64,000 bases of DNA from Rhodopseudomonas sp. BR0M22 (GTDB taxonomy: Bacteria; Pseudomonadota; Alphaproteobacteria; Rhizobiales; Xanthobacteraceae). Of the stretch, positions 48,641 to 57,691 are shown one piece after another. The stretch is taken from positions 1 through 64,000 of the forward strand of contig NZ_QUMK01000014.1 of NCBI RefSeq assembly GCF_010907035.1. The letters are read 5' to 3'. The notes under the pieces were generated by a model. That model was not told the DNA's origin, did no database searches, and saw only the letters and a list, made by a program, of their open reading frames with translations. The position numbers and the translations under genes are program-made. Numbering within the stretch: position 1 is the first letter of the stretch; the number at the start of each line of letters is the position of its first letter.

Positions 48641-49540
48641 ATGGCCCGTGCTGCTACGCTCCCGATTCTCAACGGAGAATCCGGCCTTGCTCGTTACCTT
48701 GCGGAAATCCGCAAGTTTCCGATGCTCGAGCCCGAGCAAGAGTACATGCTCGCCAAGCGCTGGCGCGAACACGGTGATCGCGACGCGGCGCATCAACTCG
48801 TCACCAGCCACCTTCGCCTCGTCGCCAAGATCGCGATGGGCTATCGCGGCTATGGCCTGCCGATCTCCGAAGTCGTCTCCGAAGGCAACGTCGGCCTGAT
48901 GCAGGCGGTGAAGCGGTTCGAGCCCGAGAAGGGCTTCCGCCTCGCCACCTACGCGATGTGGTGGATCAAGGCGTCGATTCAAGAGTACATCCTGCGTTCG
49001 TGGTCACTCGTGAAGATGGGTACCACCGCGAACCAGAAGAAGCTGTTCTTCAACCTGCGCAAGGCGAAGAGCAAGATCTCGGCGCTGGACGAGGGCGATC
49101 TGCATCCCGACCAGGTCAAGCTGATCGCGAGCCGCCTCGGCGTCACCGAGCAGGACGTGGTCGACATGAACCGCCGCCTCGGCGGCGACGCCTCGCTCAA
49201 CGCGCCGATCCGTGACGACGGCGAGCCGGGCGAATGGCAGGACTGGCTGGTCGATCAGTCGCCGAGCCAGGAAGCCGTGATGGCCGAGCACGAAGAGCTC
49301 GACCAGCGCCGGGCCGCGCTGAATGGCGCGATCCAGGTGCTCAACCCGCGCGAACGGCGGATCTTCGAGGCCCGCCGCCTCGCCGACGAGCCGATGACGC
49401 TGGAAGACCTCGCCGCCGAGTTCGGCGTGTCGCGCGAGCGCGTGCGCCAGATCGAGGTGCGGGCGTTCGAGAAGGTGCAGAGCGCCGTCAAGGGCACGAT
49501 CGCCCGGCAGGAACAGGCGACTCTGGAAGCCGTGCACTAA
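48641..49540 (+). CDS. rpoH: RNA polymerase sigma factor RpoH (sigma-32)
   Basis: Heat-shock sigma factor of 299 residues. Region 2 includes HLRLVAKIAMGYRGYGLPISEVVSEGNVGLMQAV and the -10-recognising YAMWWIKASIQEYILRSWSLVK; the RpoH box QKKLFFNLRK is present; region 4 is EPMTLEDLAAEFGVSRERVRQIEVRAFEKVQ. It directs core polymerase to chaperone and protease genes. A strong terminator follows. Alphaproteobacteria often have several rpoH copies; which this is cannot be told. Confidence 0.97.
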   Translation: MARAATLPILNGESGLARYLAEIRKFPMLEPEQEYMLAKRWREHGDRDAAHQLVTSHLRLVAKIAMGYRGYGLPISEVVSEGNVGLMQAVKRFEPEKGFRLATYAMWWIKASIQEYILRSWSLVKMGTTANQKKLFFNLRKAKSKISALDEGDLHPDQVKLIASRLGVTEQDVVDMNRRLGGDASLNAPIRDDGEPGEWQDWLVDQSPSQEAVMAEHEELDQRRAALNGAIQVLNPRERRIFEARRLADEPMTLEDLAAEFGVSRERVRQIEVRAFEKVQSAVKGTIARQEQATLEAVH

Positions 49541-49570
49541 TCACGGCGCGCCGCGCTATCAACGACAAAA

Positions 49571-49596
49571 CCCCGCCGGGTCCGGCGGGGTTTTTT
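49571..49596 (+). terminator. Rho-independent terminator of rpoH
   Basis: CCCCGCCGG (49571-49579) pairs with CCGGCGGGG (49582-49590), followed by six T. It lies 30 nt after the rpoH stop. A preceding A-run could make it bidirectional, serving the convergent small gene too. Confidence 0.92.
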
Positions 49597-49642
49597 GTTG
49601 CTCGATGATGCGCGGGCGTCATCGGCGGGGCTGCGCTTCGTC

Positions 49643-50005
49643 TCAGCTCCGCGTGGCGGTGCCCTTGAGCAGGCTGACCTGATTGGTGACCGGATCGGTC
49701 ACCGCGGTGCGGATCGAGGCGCTGCCGTTGTTGCCGAGCGTGAACTTGGTGTCGCCGACGCGGAACGAGTTGTCCTTGATCAGAACGTTCTGGTACTTGA
49801 GCGTGCCTTCGCTCTGATACTTCACCTGGGCGCGAAAGCCCTGGACGTTCGACACCGTGATGGCGAACTTCTTGGTGTTCGAATAGGTCCCGCTCCAGGT
49901 GCCCTTGTAGGCCTCGGGATCGACGTTCTTATACGGCGTTCGCGACGGATTGAGCAGACCCGCCTGACTGTAGCCGGTCGCGATCGCGCTCAGGATGTCG
50001 CCCAT
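49643..50005 (-). CDS. Hypothetical conserved 120-residue protein
   Basis: Protein of 120 residues starting MGDILSAIATGYSQAGLL at 50005, with GGAGAG 6 nt upstream. The main part is beta-rich: KGTWSGTYSNTKKFAITVSN, FRAQVKYQSEGTLKYQNVLI, FRVGDTKFTLG. It has no signal peptide, TM helix or Cys. The pattern recalls small beta-barrel, lipocalin-like domains, but that is only a guess; I do not recognise the family. It is convergent with rpoH. Confidence 0.75.
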   Translation of the reverse strand: MGDILSAIATGYSQAGLLNPSRTPYKNVDPEAYKGTWSGTYSNTKKFAITVSNVQGFRAQVKYQSEGTLKYQNVLIKDNSFRVGDTKFTLGNNGSASIRTAVTDPVTNQVSLLKGTATRS

Positions 50006-50134
50006 CGTGCTCTCCGTGCCATGGGACATTCGACGCCCGGACTCCACACCGCTTCGGGTTAACGCAGCGTTAAGAATTGGCGGCAGCAGCGCGGGCGCAT
50101 TGCCGCAGCGCCGGCGATCGGCACCGACCGGGCC

Positions 50135-51028
50135 TCAGTTCACGGCGTTTTCTGCGCCGGCGCGCGGGCGCACCGGCAGCAGCAGATAGTGCACGCCGTT
50201 CTGCTCCGCCTTCGGAAAGCGGCCGGCGCGGATGTTGACCTGGATCGACGGCAGCAGCAGCGTCGGCGCCTTCAGGGTCGCGTCCCGCTTGGTCCGCATC
50301 GCGACGAACTCGTCCTCGGTGACGCCGCCGCGCAGATGCACGTTGCCGTCGCGCTGCGCCTGAACGGTGGTCTCCCAGACATAGGTGTCGCGGCCCGGCG
50401 CCTTGTAGTCGTGGCACATGAACAGCCGGGTCTGCGGCGGCAGCGCCAACAGCTTCTGGATCGAGCGATAGAGCTGGTGGGCGTCGCCGCCCGGGAAGTC
50501 GGCCCGCGCCGTGCCGTAGTCAGGCATGAACAGCGTGTCACCGACGAACACCGCATCGGCGATACGATAGGCGATATCGGCCGGCGTATGCCCCGGCGTG
50601 TGCATCACGTCGACCTCGAGGCCGCCGATCGTGAACCGCTCGCCGTCCGTGAACAGATGATCGAAATCGCTGCCGTCGGTGCGCAGATCGTCGGCGTTGA
50701 ACAGCGGGCGGAAGATCTTCTGCACGTCCTTGATGTGCTCGCCGATCCCGATCTTGGCGCCGGTCTTCGCCTTGATGTAGGGCGCCCCGGAGAGGTGGTC
50801 GGCATGAGCGTGGGTCTCGAGCACCCAGTCGATCGTCAGCCCGGCATCGCGGGCGGCGGCCAGGATGGTCTCGACCGAGCGGATATCGACCGACCCGTCG
50901 CGGTGGTCGAAGTCCAGCACCGGATCGATCACCGCGGCACGGCCGCTCGCAGGATCGGACACCAGATAGCTGACCGTGTTGGTCGGCTCGTCGAAGAAGG
51001 CACGGATGGCCGGTGAGGGGCTGGTCAC
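50135..51028 (-). CDS. MBL-fold hydrolase, persulfide dioxygenase (ETHE1/Blh)-like
   Basis: Metallo-beta-lactamase-fold protein of 297 residues. It has ETHAHADHLSGAPYIK (H-x-H-x-D-H), MHTPGHTPADIAY, GDTLFMPDYGTARADFPGGDA and FMCHDY, matching glutathione-persulfide dioxygenases of the ETHE1/Blh group, which oxidise persulfide to sulfite using Fe(II). It lacks the N-terminal DUF442 domain of some Blh proteins. It is divergent from a TauE/SafE exporter, with an ArsR-type dyad between them, so a sulfide/sulfite detoxification unit is likely. Confidence 0.9.
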   Translation of the reverse strand: MTSPSPAIRAFFDEPTNTVSYLVSDPASGRAAVIDPVLDFDHRDGSVDIRSVETILAAARDAGLTIDWVLETHAHADHLSGAPYIKAKTGAKIGIGEHIKDVQKIFRPLFNADDLRTDGSDFDHLFTDGERFTIGGLEVDVMHTPGHTPADIAYRIADAVFVGDTLFMPDYGTARADFPGGDAHQLYRSIQKLLALPPQTRLFMCHDYKAPGRDTYVWETTVQAQRDGNVHLRGGVTEDEFVAMRTKRDATLKAPTLLLPSIQVNIRAGRFPKAEQNGVHYLLLPVRPRAGAENAVN

Positions 51029-51082
51029 GAGCGATTGTCCTGATCCGGTAGAATGACTATTGCGCGCGAGTCACATTTATTA

Positions 51083-51118
51083 GCATATTCTATATGCGCA
51101 AGCGCTCATTCATAGAAT
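51083..51118. promoter_or_regulatory. AT-rich dyad region, BigR/SqrR-like operator candidate
   Basis: GCATAT-TCT-ATATGC (51083-51097) is an inverted repeat with 6-bp arms. ATTCTAT (51087-51093) also faces ATAGAAT (51112-51118). The region lies between the persulfide-dioxygenase-like gene and the sulfite exporter gene. ArsR-family persulfide sensors such as BigR bind similar AT-rich dyads upstream of such genes. No ArsR gene is in the window. Confidence 0.5.
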
Positions 51119-51121
51119 TTC

Positions 51122-51925
51122 ATGCTGCCGAATATCGTCACCTCTGACATCGTCACGGTCGCCTGCGGCGGCCTGGTCGGCTTCATCCTGGCGCTGATCG
51201 GCGGCGGCGGCTCGGTGCTGGCGGTGCCGCTGCTGGTCTACGTAGTCGGGGTGCGCTCGCCGCACATGGCGATCGGCACCTCGTCGATCGCGGTGGCGAT
51301 CAGCGCGCTCGCCAACATGCTGTCGCATTGGGCCGCCGGCAATGTGCGCTGGGCCTGCGCGATCGTGTTTTCGGCGGCGGGAATCGGCGGCGCGTTCGCG
51401 GGCGCCACCATCGCCAAGCAGATCGACGGCCAGAAGCTGCTGATCCTGTTCGGGCTGCTGATGATCGTGATCGGCACGCTGATGTCGCGCAAGCGCAGCG
51501 GCGGCGGCGATCCGTTGGTGAGGCTGACGCTGGCCAACGCCAAGGCGATGCTGCCGCGGCTGATCGGCACCGGGTTCGGCGTCGGACTGCTCGCCGGGTT
51601 CTTCGGCATCGGCGGCGGCTTCCTGATCGTGCCGGGCCTGATCCTCGCCACCGGAATGCCGCTGACCTCGGCGATCGGCACCTCGCTGGTCGCCGTGGTG
51701 GCGTTCGGAGCCTCGACGGCGACCAGCTACGCGCTGTCCGGACTGATCGACTGGCGGCTCGCCGGCACCTTCATCGGCGGCGGCCTGCTCGGCGGCCTGA
51801 TCGGCATCGGCACCGGCAAGCTGATCGGCGGCCACGACAAGGTGCTGCGCAGCGTGTTTTCCGTCGTGGTGATCGCGGTCGGCCTGTACGTCTGCTATCG
51901 CGGCGCGATGTACTTCCTGGGATAG
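51122..51925 (+). CDS. Sulfite exporter TauE/SafE family protein
   Basis: Integral membrane protein of 267 residues with about eight TM helices in two similar halves, each with the family Gly-rich motif (LIGGGGSVLAVPLL near 24-37 and FFGIGGGFLIVPGL near 160-173). It is predicted to export sulfite or a sulfo-compound. Its ATG comes only 3 nt after the ATAGAAT arm of the operator-like dyad, and no Shine-Dalgarno is visible, so translation could be leaderless or the promoter could lie further up. It is divergent from the persulfide dioxygenase-like gene. Confidence 0.92.
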   Translation: MLPNIVTSDIVTVACGGLVGFILALIGGGGSVLAVPLLVYVVGVRSPHMAIGTSSIAVAISALANMLSHWAAGNVRWACAIVFSAAGIGGAFAGATIAKQIDGQKLLILFGLLMIVIGTLMSRKRSGGGDPLVRLTLANAKAMLPRLIGTGFGVGLLAGFFGIGGGFLIVPGLILATGMPLTSAIGTSLVAVVAFGASTATSYALSGLIDWRLAGTFIGGGLLGGLIGIGTGKLIGGHDKVLRSVFSVVVIAVGLYVCYRGAMYFLG

Positions 51926-51956
51926 CGCGGGGCGGACGAGGCCGTCCAAGAACACC

Positions 51957-51985
51957 GCGTCCTCATGTCGAGGAGCCCGGCAGAG
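51957..51985. repeat. Half copy of the family B repeat
   Basis: GTCCTCATGTCGAGGAGCCCGG matches one arm of the repeat at 13041-13146. It lies between the exporter gene and the convergent beta-lactamase gene. Confidence 0.5.
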
Positions 51986-51990
51986 CTGTT

Positions 51991-52866
51991 CTATTTGGCG
52001 AACGCCCGCACGACTTCGGCGCCGACATCGGCGATGATTTTGTTCTGCTGATCGCGCGCTACCGTTGCGCCGGTGAGATACACGGTGACGATCAGCGGCG
52101 CGCGCTGCGGCGGCCATATCACCGCAACGTCATTAGCGGTGCCGCGATCGCCGGTGCCGGTCTTGTCGCCGACGGTCCAGCCCGTCGGCACGCCGGCGCG
52201 CAAGCGCGTGCCGCCCGTGGTGTTGGCTTTCAGCCAAGTGATCAGTTGCGCGCGCGACGCGGGCGACAACGCATCGCCGAGCGTGAGCGCGCGCAGATCC
52301 TGCGCCATCGCCCGCGGCGACGTAGTGTCGCGCGGATCGCCCGGCAGGGCTTCGTTGAGTTCGGTTTCGATGCGGTCGAGCCGCGTGGTGTCGTCGCCGA
52401 GCGAGCGGGCAAACGTGGTGAGACCGGCCGGACCGCCGAAGCTCGCCAGCAACAGATTGCCGGCTGTGTTGTCGCTCAACGTGATCGCGGCCTCGCACAG
52501 CTCGGCGATCGTCATGCCGCCCTCGACGTGTTTCTCGGTCGCCGGCGAATAGGTGACGAGGTCGGATTTCGCGTAGCTGACCCGGCGGTCGAGGCTTTCC
52601 TGCTTGCGGTCGACCCGCGCCAGCACCAGACCGGCTGCCAGCACCTTGAAGGTGCTGCACATCGGAAACCGCTCGTCGAGACGATGACCGATCGTGCGAC
52701 CGCTTGCGGTGTCGAGCACACCGACGCCCAGCCGGCCGCCGCTTTCGGCTTCGAGCCGCGCGCATGGTTCGGACAATGCCTCGGCTGCCAGCGCGGCAGA
52801 GCCGCTGAACAAGCCCAATCCGGCGGCGCCCGCCGCCGCCTTCATCAATTCACGCCGATCGATCAT
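51991..52866 (-). CDS. Class A beta-lactamase
   Basis: Serine beta-lactamase of 291 residues. All class A motifs are present: S71-x2-K74 (MCSTFK), S131-D-N133, E167-x2-L-N171 (ETELN) and K235-T-G (GDKTGTGD). The N-terminus MIDRRELMKAAAGAAGLGLF, with twin Arg, is a Tat-type signal, so export may be in folded form. It hydrolyses penicillins or cephalosporins; the spectrum cannot be read. No ampR-like regulator is adjacent and no mobile element flanks it, so it appears an intrinsic chromosomal gene. Confidence 0.95.
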   Translation of the reverse strand: MIDRRELMKAAAGAAGLGLFSGSAALAAEALSEPCARLEAESGGRLGVGVLDTASGRTIGHRLDERFPMCSTFKVLAAGLVLARVDRKQESLDRRVSYAKSDLVTYSPATEKHVEGGMTIAELCEAAITLSDNTAGNLLLASFGGPAGLTTFARSLGDDTTRLDRIETELNEALPGDPRDTTSPRAMAQDLRALTLGDALSPASRAQLITWLKANTTGGTRLRAGVPTGWTVGDKTGTGDRGTANDVAVIWPPQRAPLIVTVYLTGATVARDQQNKIIADVGAEVVRAFAK

Positions 52867-53154
52867 GTATCACCTGCTAAGCGACATTGGCTGCCGTCTA
52901 TCGAGAGCAAACAAGGCGGTGTTGCGGCCGCCTGGCTATCCATCGCGACAATCGGGCGCACGCCGTCGGCCGGTCTGCGACAGTGCGCCTCAGGCCACCG
53001 CCGAGTGTCTGCAACAGCACTGTCATGCAGCCCCGGTAATTCGCAGCCGATGTCTCGTCATCGACCGCCCGATGCCGATCGAACGTCGCGCCCGATCGGG
53101 GCCGCGCCGGCGCGATCGCATCGTCCCCGTTCCAATCCCGCGAAGGGCCAACTC

Positions 53155-54030
53155 ATGCGCAACACTCTGCTGACTTCGATTACTTCCGCGCTACTCGCCG
53201 TGGCGATGTCTGCCGGCGTCGCCGCTGCCGCCGACGGCACGATCGACAACAGCGCGTTGTCGAACTCCGAATTCCGCGATCACGCCCGCACCTTCGGCCT
53301 GGTCTACACGCTGCCGCAGAACGTCAACGACGTGCTCGACAACACCATCCGCGGCCCGCTGAAGGAAAAGCTGCTCAACGCCAAGCTCGACACCGAAGCC
53401 CAGATGTTCAACATCCCGCACGTCACCGTGGTGCACGTCCACAACGCCGATCCGGCGACACCGGAGAAGATGCTGGCGGCGATGCCGAAACTGCCGCCGG
53501 TGCTCACCGTCAAACTGAAGACGTTCTACACCACCGAAGCCGCCAAGGGCGCCGGCCGGCCGTGGTGGTTCGACCTCGGCCTGGTCAAGGAAGGCAAGAG
53601 CTTCGACGACATGATGGCGTTCAACACCACCGCCACCGCGGCGCTGACGCCGCTGCGCGACGGCCCGCTGCCGCGCTGCACCGGCCCGGTCTATGCGGCG
53701 ATGGGCGACGCCGCCAAGGATCTGGTCCGCACCGTCGGCGTCAGCGGTGTCAACGTCGTCAAGGACGGCAAGGAGCTGCGCTCGCACAACCCGCACACCA
53801 CGCTGGTCTACAGCATGGCCAAGTTCACGCCGGAACTGCAGGCGCAGATGAATCAGGCCGCCAAGGAGTTCAACCAGATCCTCCCGGACGGCATCGACGC
53901 CACCTTCAAGACCGTGTCGATCGTCGAGCTCGGCTTCGCCGGCAACGTGCTGCGCGAAGTCTATCGGATCAGCCTCGAAGACGGCGCGGTGACGACCGTC
54001 GCCACCGGCAAGACCGCGTCGCTGAAGTAA
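53155..54030 (+). CDS. Secreted protein with two H-x-T motifs, 2H-phosphoesterase-like
   Basis: Exported protein of 291 residues with a signal peptide (MRNTLLTSITSALLAVAMSAGVAAAA). Two H-x-T motifs, IPHVTVVHV (near residue 84) and NPHTTLVYS (near residue 221), are spaced as in the two lobes of 2H phosphoesterases (LigT/CPDase fold), where each His-x-Thr forms half of the active site. I infer this family from the motifs only; the extracytoplasmic location is unusual for it. GAAGGG precedes the ATG. A perfect-dyad terminator follows. No operon partner is seen. Confidence 0.8.
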   Translation: MRNTLLTSITSALLAVAMSAGVAAAADGTIDNSALSNSEFRDHARTFGLVYTLPQNVNDVLDNTIRGPLKEKLLNAKLDTEAQMFNIPHVTVVHVHNADPATPEKMLAAMPKLPPVLTVKLKTFYTTEAAKGAGRPWWFDLGLVKEGKSFDDMMAFNTTATAALTPLRDGPLPRCTGPVYAAMGDAAKDLVRTVGVSGVNVVKDGKELRSHNPHTTLVYSMAKFTPELQAQMNQAAKEFNQILPDGIDATFKTVSIVELGFAGNVLREVYRISLEDGAVTTVATGKTASLK

Positions 54031-54058
54031 TCGCCGCCTCCGCGCGCAGCCAATGAGA

Positions 54059-54086
54059 AAGGGGCGGCCTCGCGAGGCCGCCCCTT
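54059..54086. terminator. Bidirectional terminator-like perfect dyad
   Basis: AAGGGGCGGCCTCG and its exact complement CGAGGCCGCCCCTT make a 28-nt perfect palindrome between the convergent secreted-protein gene and pckA. The T-tract is short on the plus side (TTGTATTT), so function as an intrinsic terminator is likely but not certain. Confidence 0.8.
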
Positions 54087-54111
54087 GTATTTCGATCGAT
54101 CGTCGGCGCGC

Positions 54112-55725
54112 TTATTCGGCGGCCATCTTGACGTCCGGCGCGGCGGCGCGGACTTCGGCGTCGACCTGCGCTTCGAACTTGGCGAAGTTCTTCTGGAACA
54201 TGCCGACCAGCTTGCGCGCGGTGGTGTCGAACGCCGCCTTGTCGGCCCAGGTCTTCACCGGATCGAGGATCTCGCTCGGCACGCCGTGCAGCGAGGTCGG
54301 GACCGCGAAGCCGAAATACGGATCGGTGCGGAATTCGACGTTACGCAGGCTGCCGTCGAGCGCCGCGGTCAGCAGCGCGCGGGTGACCTTGATCGGCATG
54401 CGATGGCCGGTGCCGTAGATGCCGCCGGTCCAGCCGGTGTTGACCAGCCAGCAGTCGACATTGTGCTTGGCGATCAGCTCGCGCAGCATGTTGCCGTACA
54501 CCGACGGATCGCGCGGCAGGAACGGCGAGCCGAAGCAGGTCGAGAATTCCGGGGTCGGCTCGGTGACGCCGCGCTCGGTGCCGGCGACCTTGGCGGTGTA
54601 GCCCGACAGGAAGTGATACATCGCCTGCGCCGGGGTCAGCTTGGCGATCGGCGGCATCACGCCGAAGGCGTCGGCGGCGAGCATCACCACGTTCTTCGGC
54701 TGGCCGGCGCGGCCGGTCAGCGAGGCGTTCGGGATCGACTCGAGCGGATAGGCCGAGCGGGTGTTCTCGGTCTTGGAGCCGTCGTCGAAGTCCGGCTTGC
54801 GATCGATGTCGCCGAGCACGACGTTCTCGAGCACGGCGCCGAAGCGGGTCGAGGCGGCGTAGATTTCCGGCTCGTTCTCGGCCGACAGCTTGATGCACTT
54901 GGCGTAGCAGCCGCCTTCGAAGTTGAAGACGCCGTCCTTGCCCCAGCCGTGCTCGTCGTCGCCGATCAGCGTGCGGTTCGGATCGGCCGACAGCGTGGTC
55001 TTGCCGGTGCCGGACAGGCCGAAGAAGATCGCGGTGTCGCCGTTCGGGCCGACGTTGGCCGAGCAGTGCATCGGCAGCACGCCCTTCTCGGGCAGGTAGT
55101 AGTTCAGCGTGGTGAACACGCTCTTCTTCATTTCACCGGCGTACTGAGTGCCGCCGATCAGCACGATCTTCCGGGCGAAGTCGATCGCGACGACGTTTTC
55201 GGAGCGGCAGCCATGGCGCTTCGGATCAGCGCGGAAGCTCGGCAAATCGATCAGCGTCAGCTCGGGAACGAAGTTCTCCAGCTCGGCGCGCTCGGGACGG
55301 CGCAGCAGCGTGCGGATGAACAGCGAGTGCCAGGCGAGCTCAGTGTAAACGCGGGTCTTGATGCGGAAGGTCGGATCGGCGCCGCCGTACAGGTCCTGCG
55401 CGAACAGGCTCATGCCTTCGGCGTGCTTGAGAAAGTCCTGATACAGCGTCTCGAACTGCTCGGCCGTGATCGACTGATTACCACCCCACCACATGGTGTT
55501 TTCGGTGGTGGCGTCGCGGACCGTGAACTTGTCCTTCGGGCTGCGGCCGGTGAATACGCCGGTGTCCGCGACCAGCGCGCCGTCCGACGACAGCACCGCT
55601 TCGCCGTTCTTCAGCGCGTGCTCGTAGAGCTGAGGTGCACCGAAGTTCCAGTACACGCCTGTGAGATTTTTGAGGCCGAATTTGTCGGCGCCGTAGGCAC
55701 CGTTATGCACGCCCGTCTCTTGCAC
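54112..55725 (-). CDS. pckA: Phosphoenolpyruvate carboxykinase (ATP)
   Basis: Converts oxaloacetate and ATP to PEP, the first step of gluconeogenesis; 537 residues. It has the kinase-1a P-loop [16 protein letters not shown], the metal-binding stretch [14 protein letters not shown], and DDEHGWG. The start is a GTG at 55725 (reads [11 protein letters not shown]) with AGGAGG 8 nt upstream; the open frame extends 21 codons more but this site is clearly better. A -10-like TATAAT lies about 80 nt upstream on the minus strand. The gene neighbours the ChvIG/HprK cluster, a linkage common in alphaproteobacteria. Confidence 0.97.
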   Translation of the reverse strand: MQETGVHNGAYGADKFGLKNLTGVYWNFGAPQLYEHALKNGEAVLSSDGALVADTGVFTGRSPKDKFTVRDATTENTMWWGGNQSITAEQFETLYQDFLKHAEGMSLFAQDLYGGADPTFRIKTRVYTELAWHSLFIRTLLRRPERAELENFVPELTLIDLPSFRADPKRHGCRSENVVAIDFARKIVLIGGTQYAGEMKKSVFTTLNYYLPEKGVLPMHCSANVGPNGDTAIFFGLSGTGKTTLSADPNRTLIGDDEHGWGKDGVFNFEGGCYAKCIKLSAENEPEIYAASTRFGAVLENVVLGDIDRKPDFDDGSKTENTRSAYPLESIPNASLTGRAGQPKNVVMLAADAFGVMPPIAKLTPAQAMYHFLSGYTAKVAGTERGVTEPTPEFSTCFGSPFLPRDPSVYGNMLRELIAKHNVDCWLVNTGWTGGIYGTGHRMPIKVTRALLTAALDGSLRNVEFRTDPYFGFAVPTSLHGVPSEILDPVKTWADKAAFDTTARKLVGMFQKNFAKFEAQVDAEVRAAAPDVKMAAE

Positions 55726-55805
55726 GAATAGATCCTCCTGAGGAATCCGCGTTGTCTCGATCGCGCGATTGCCGCCAACGCGCATCACCGGCCGCGGTAA
55801 ACAAC

Positions 55806-55811
55806 ATTATA
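55806..55811 (-). promoter_or_regulatory. Candidate -10 element of pckA
   Basis: TATAAT on the minus strand, in the context GGTATATAATGTTG, is 80 nt upstream of the pckA GTG. No good -35 hexamer lies at 17 bp, so an activator may be needed, for instance ChvI, which is known to act on pckA in some relatives. Confidence 0.4.
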
Positions 55812-55916
55812 TACCTGCCGGCTCTGGTGGGGCGACTGAATAGTGGCGAACGAGGGCTTTGCCAACCCGGCCGGCATTATTTCGTTTACCGCCATGCGAC
55901 ATTGCGCTGGCTCAAG

Positions 55917-56651
55917 TCATTCCGTTTTGCGGGCAATGTCAGCCATGCGTTTCAGCATGTCCCGCAATGCAACAGGGGTTTCCACGCGTTCTGGAAATTC
56001 GAGCCTCAGCGTCGAACGTTCGCATTGCAGATCGAGACCTTCGGGGTCGATCCCGGTGCAGCGCCAGTCGGCTTCGGCAGCGCCGAGTAGCTGCGTCGCA
56101 TAGAGATTCATCGTAGCGGGATGATCGGCGTTGATGTGCGCGACCGCGGACGCCTCGGCCTCCAGCAGCGCGTCGGCGGCGCGCAAGTCGGTCAAGTAAC
56201 GATCGGGCGCGAGGTCGAGAATTCGTCCAAACCCGGCCACCAGATGCAGTCCCGATGTCTCGATCTTGAACAGCGAGAAATCGGTGAAGTCGATGTAGCC
56301 CTCGGCGGCCGGATGCGCCGCGAGGTAGCGCCGCCGCCACAGCGGGAGCTGCTCCGGGGACGCCGGAACGGCGGTGCCGAGCAGCATGATCCGCGCCCCC
56401 TCCAGGGGATCGCCCGCGGCGCGCTCGTCGAGCATCAGCGAGACCCGTGGATCGGCCAGGACGTTGCGGGTGTGGATCGCCAGCCGCGAAATCAGCAGCA
56501 GCGGCGAGCCGTCGGGGTGGCTCGCCAGATTGACCAGCGAGCAATACGGCGCCCCACCGTCCTCCATCAGGGTCGCCAGCGCCCCTTCCCGGCGCCGGCG
56601 AAGCAGTGACTTGGCGAGCTTGGGGGCGCTGAAATCAGGGGTCGGCTGCAT
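55917..56651 (-). CDS. HugZ-family pyridoxamine 5'-phosphate oxidase-like / DUF2470 protein
   Basis: Protein of 244 residues. The N-terminal split-barrel FMN-binding fold (about 10-150) has [35 protein letters not shown]; the C-terminal DUF2470 part (about 165-244) has [17 protein letters not shown]. The pair is typical of HugZ-like heme utilisation proteins. Whether it degrades heme or oxidises another cofactor is unknown. It lies upstream of pckA on the same strand, 191 nt away, and is divergent from chvI. Confidence 0.88.
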   Translation of the reverse strand: MQPTPDFSAPKLAKSLLRRRREGALATLMEDGGAPYCSLVNLASHPDGSPLLLISRLAIHTRNVLADPRVSLMLDERAAGDPLEGARIMLLGTAVPASPEQLPLWRRRYLAAHPAAEGYIDFTDFSLFKIETSGLHLVAGFGRILDLAPDRYLTDLRAADALLEAEASAVAHINADHPATMNLYATQLLGAAEADWRCTGIDPEGLDLQCERSTLRLEFPERVETPVALRDMLKRMADIARKTE

Positions 56652-56884
56652 CGAAGACCTGTCGATTGGGGTTCAGTTCCTGCCAAGGATTGGCATCCCG
56701 GGCCCTTTGCAGCCCGAAAAAGCGGCATATATCAGGGCCGGCTTGGCCCGATCGCGCTAATTCGGAACCGGCCACATTTCAGCCCAGCTTGCATTGCTCG
56801 TTGACTGTGCTTTCTGGGCCACCTCACAGCGCGGATCGCCGAATCGTTTCGCTGTCTCGCCACGCCGTTTCGGAAAGAAGCTTC

Positions 56885-57586
56885 ATGCCTACAATCGCTT
56901 TGGTCGACGACGACCGCAACATTCTGACTTCGGTCTCGATCGCGCTGGAAGCCGAAGGCTACCGGATCATGACCTACACCGACGGCGCCTCGGCGCTCGA
57001 CGGCTTCCGGACCACGCCGCCCGACCTCGCCATCCTCGACATCAAGATGCCGCGGATGGACGGCATGGAGACGCTGCGCCGGCTGCGCCAGAAATCCGAC
57101 CTGCCGGTGATCTTCCTCACCTCCAAGGACGAGGAGATCGACGAGCTGTTCGGCCTGAAGATGGGCGCCGACGATTTCATCCGCAAACCGTTCTCGCAGC
57201 GGCTGCTGGTGGAGCGCGTCAAAGCGGTACTGCGGCGTTCGGCGCCGAAGGACCCCGCCGCCGCCCCGAAGGAAAACGACGCCAAGGCGCTCGACCGCGG
57301 TCCGCTGCGGATGGACCCGGAGCGCCATACCTGCACCTGGAAGAACGAGCCGGTGACCCTCACCGTCACCGAATTCCTGATCCTGCAGGCGCTGGCGACC
57401 CGGCCCGGCGTGGTGAAGAGCCGCAACGCGCTGATGGACGCCGCCTACGACGATCAGGTCTATGTCGACGACCGCACCATCGACAGCCACATCAAACGGC
57501 TGCGCAAGAAGTTCAAGGCGGTCGACGACGAGTTCGAAATGATCGAGACGCTGTACGGCGTCGGCTATCGGTTCAAGGAAGTCTGA
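56885..57586 (+). CDS. chvI: Response regulator ChvI
   Basis: OmpR/PhoB-type response regulator of 233 residues. The receiver (1-120) has VDDDRN, phospho-acceptor D52 ([12 protein letters not shown]) and K101-region RKPFSQRLL. The C-terminal winged helix (about 140-230) has [35 protein letters not shown]. With ChvG it controls acid, envelope and exopolysaccharide responses in Rhizobiales. The ATG at 56885 follows GGAAAG. The next gene chvG starts about 105 nt downstream. Confidence 0.96.
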   Translation: MPTIALVDDDRNILTSVSIALEAEGYRIMTYTDGASALDGFRTTPPDLAILDIKMPRMDGMETLRRLRQKSDLPVIFLTSKDEEIDELFGLKMGADDFIRKPFSQRLLVERVKAVLRRSAPKDPAAAPKENDAKALDRGPLRMDPERHTCTWKNEPVTLTVTEFLILQALATRPGVVKSRNALMDAAYDDQVYVDDRTIDSHIKRLRKKFKAVDDEFEMIETLYGVGYRFKEV

Positions 57587-57691
57587 TCCGGTCGGCTCGC
57601 CACCGGCGCTGCGGCTGACGATATGGCCGCATTGCGCTACACTCCGCGACGCGCGCCATGCGCGTGTCGGCAACCATCGGGCTGATGGCCA

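Noticed and set aside
51328-53154. Upstream extension of the secreted-protein frame (900 codons in all)
   Set aside because: The frame passes the exporter out of frame and the beta-lactamase antisense; the signal peptide and ribosome site place the real start at 53155.
52867-53154. Search for a gene or regulator between beta-lactamase and the secreted protein
   Set aside because: The only frames are shadows; no LysR gene, terminator or dyad is evident in these 288 bp.
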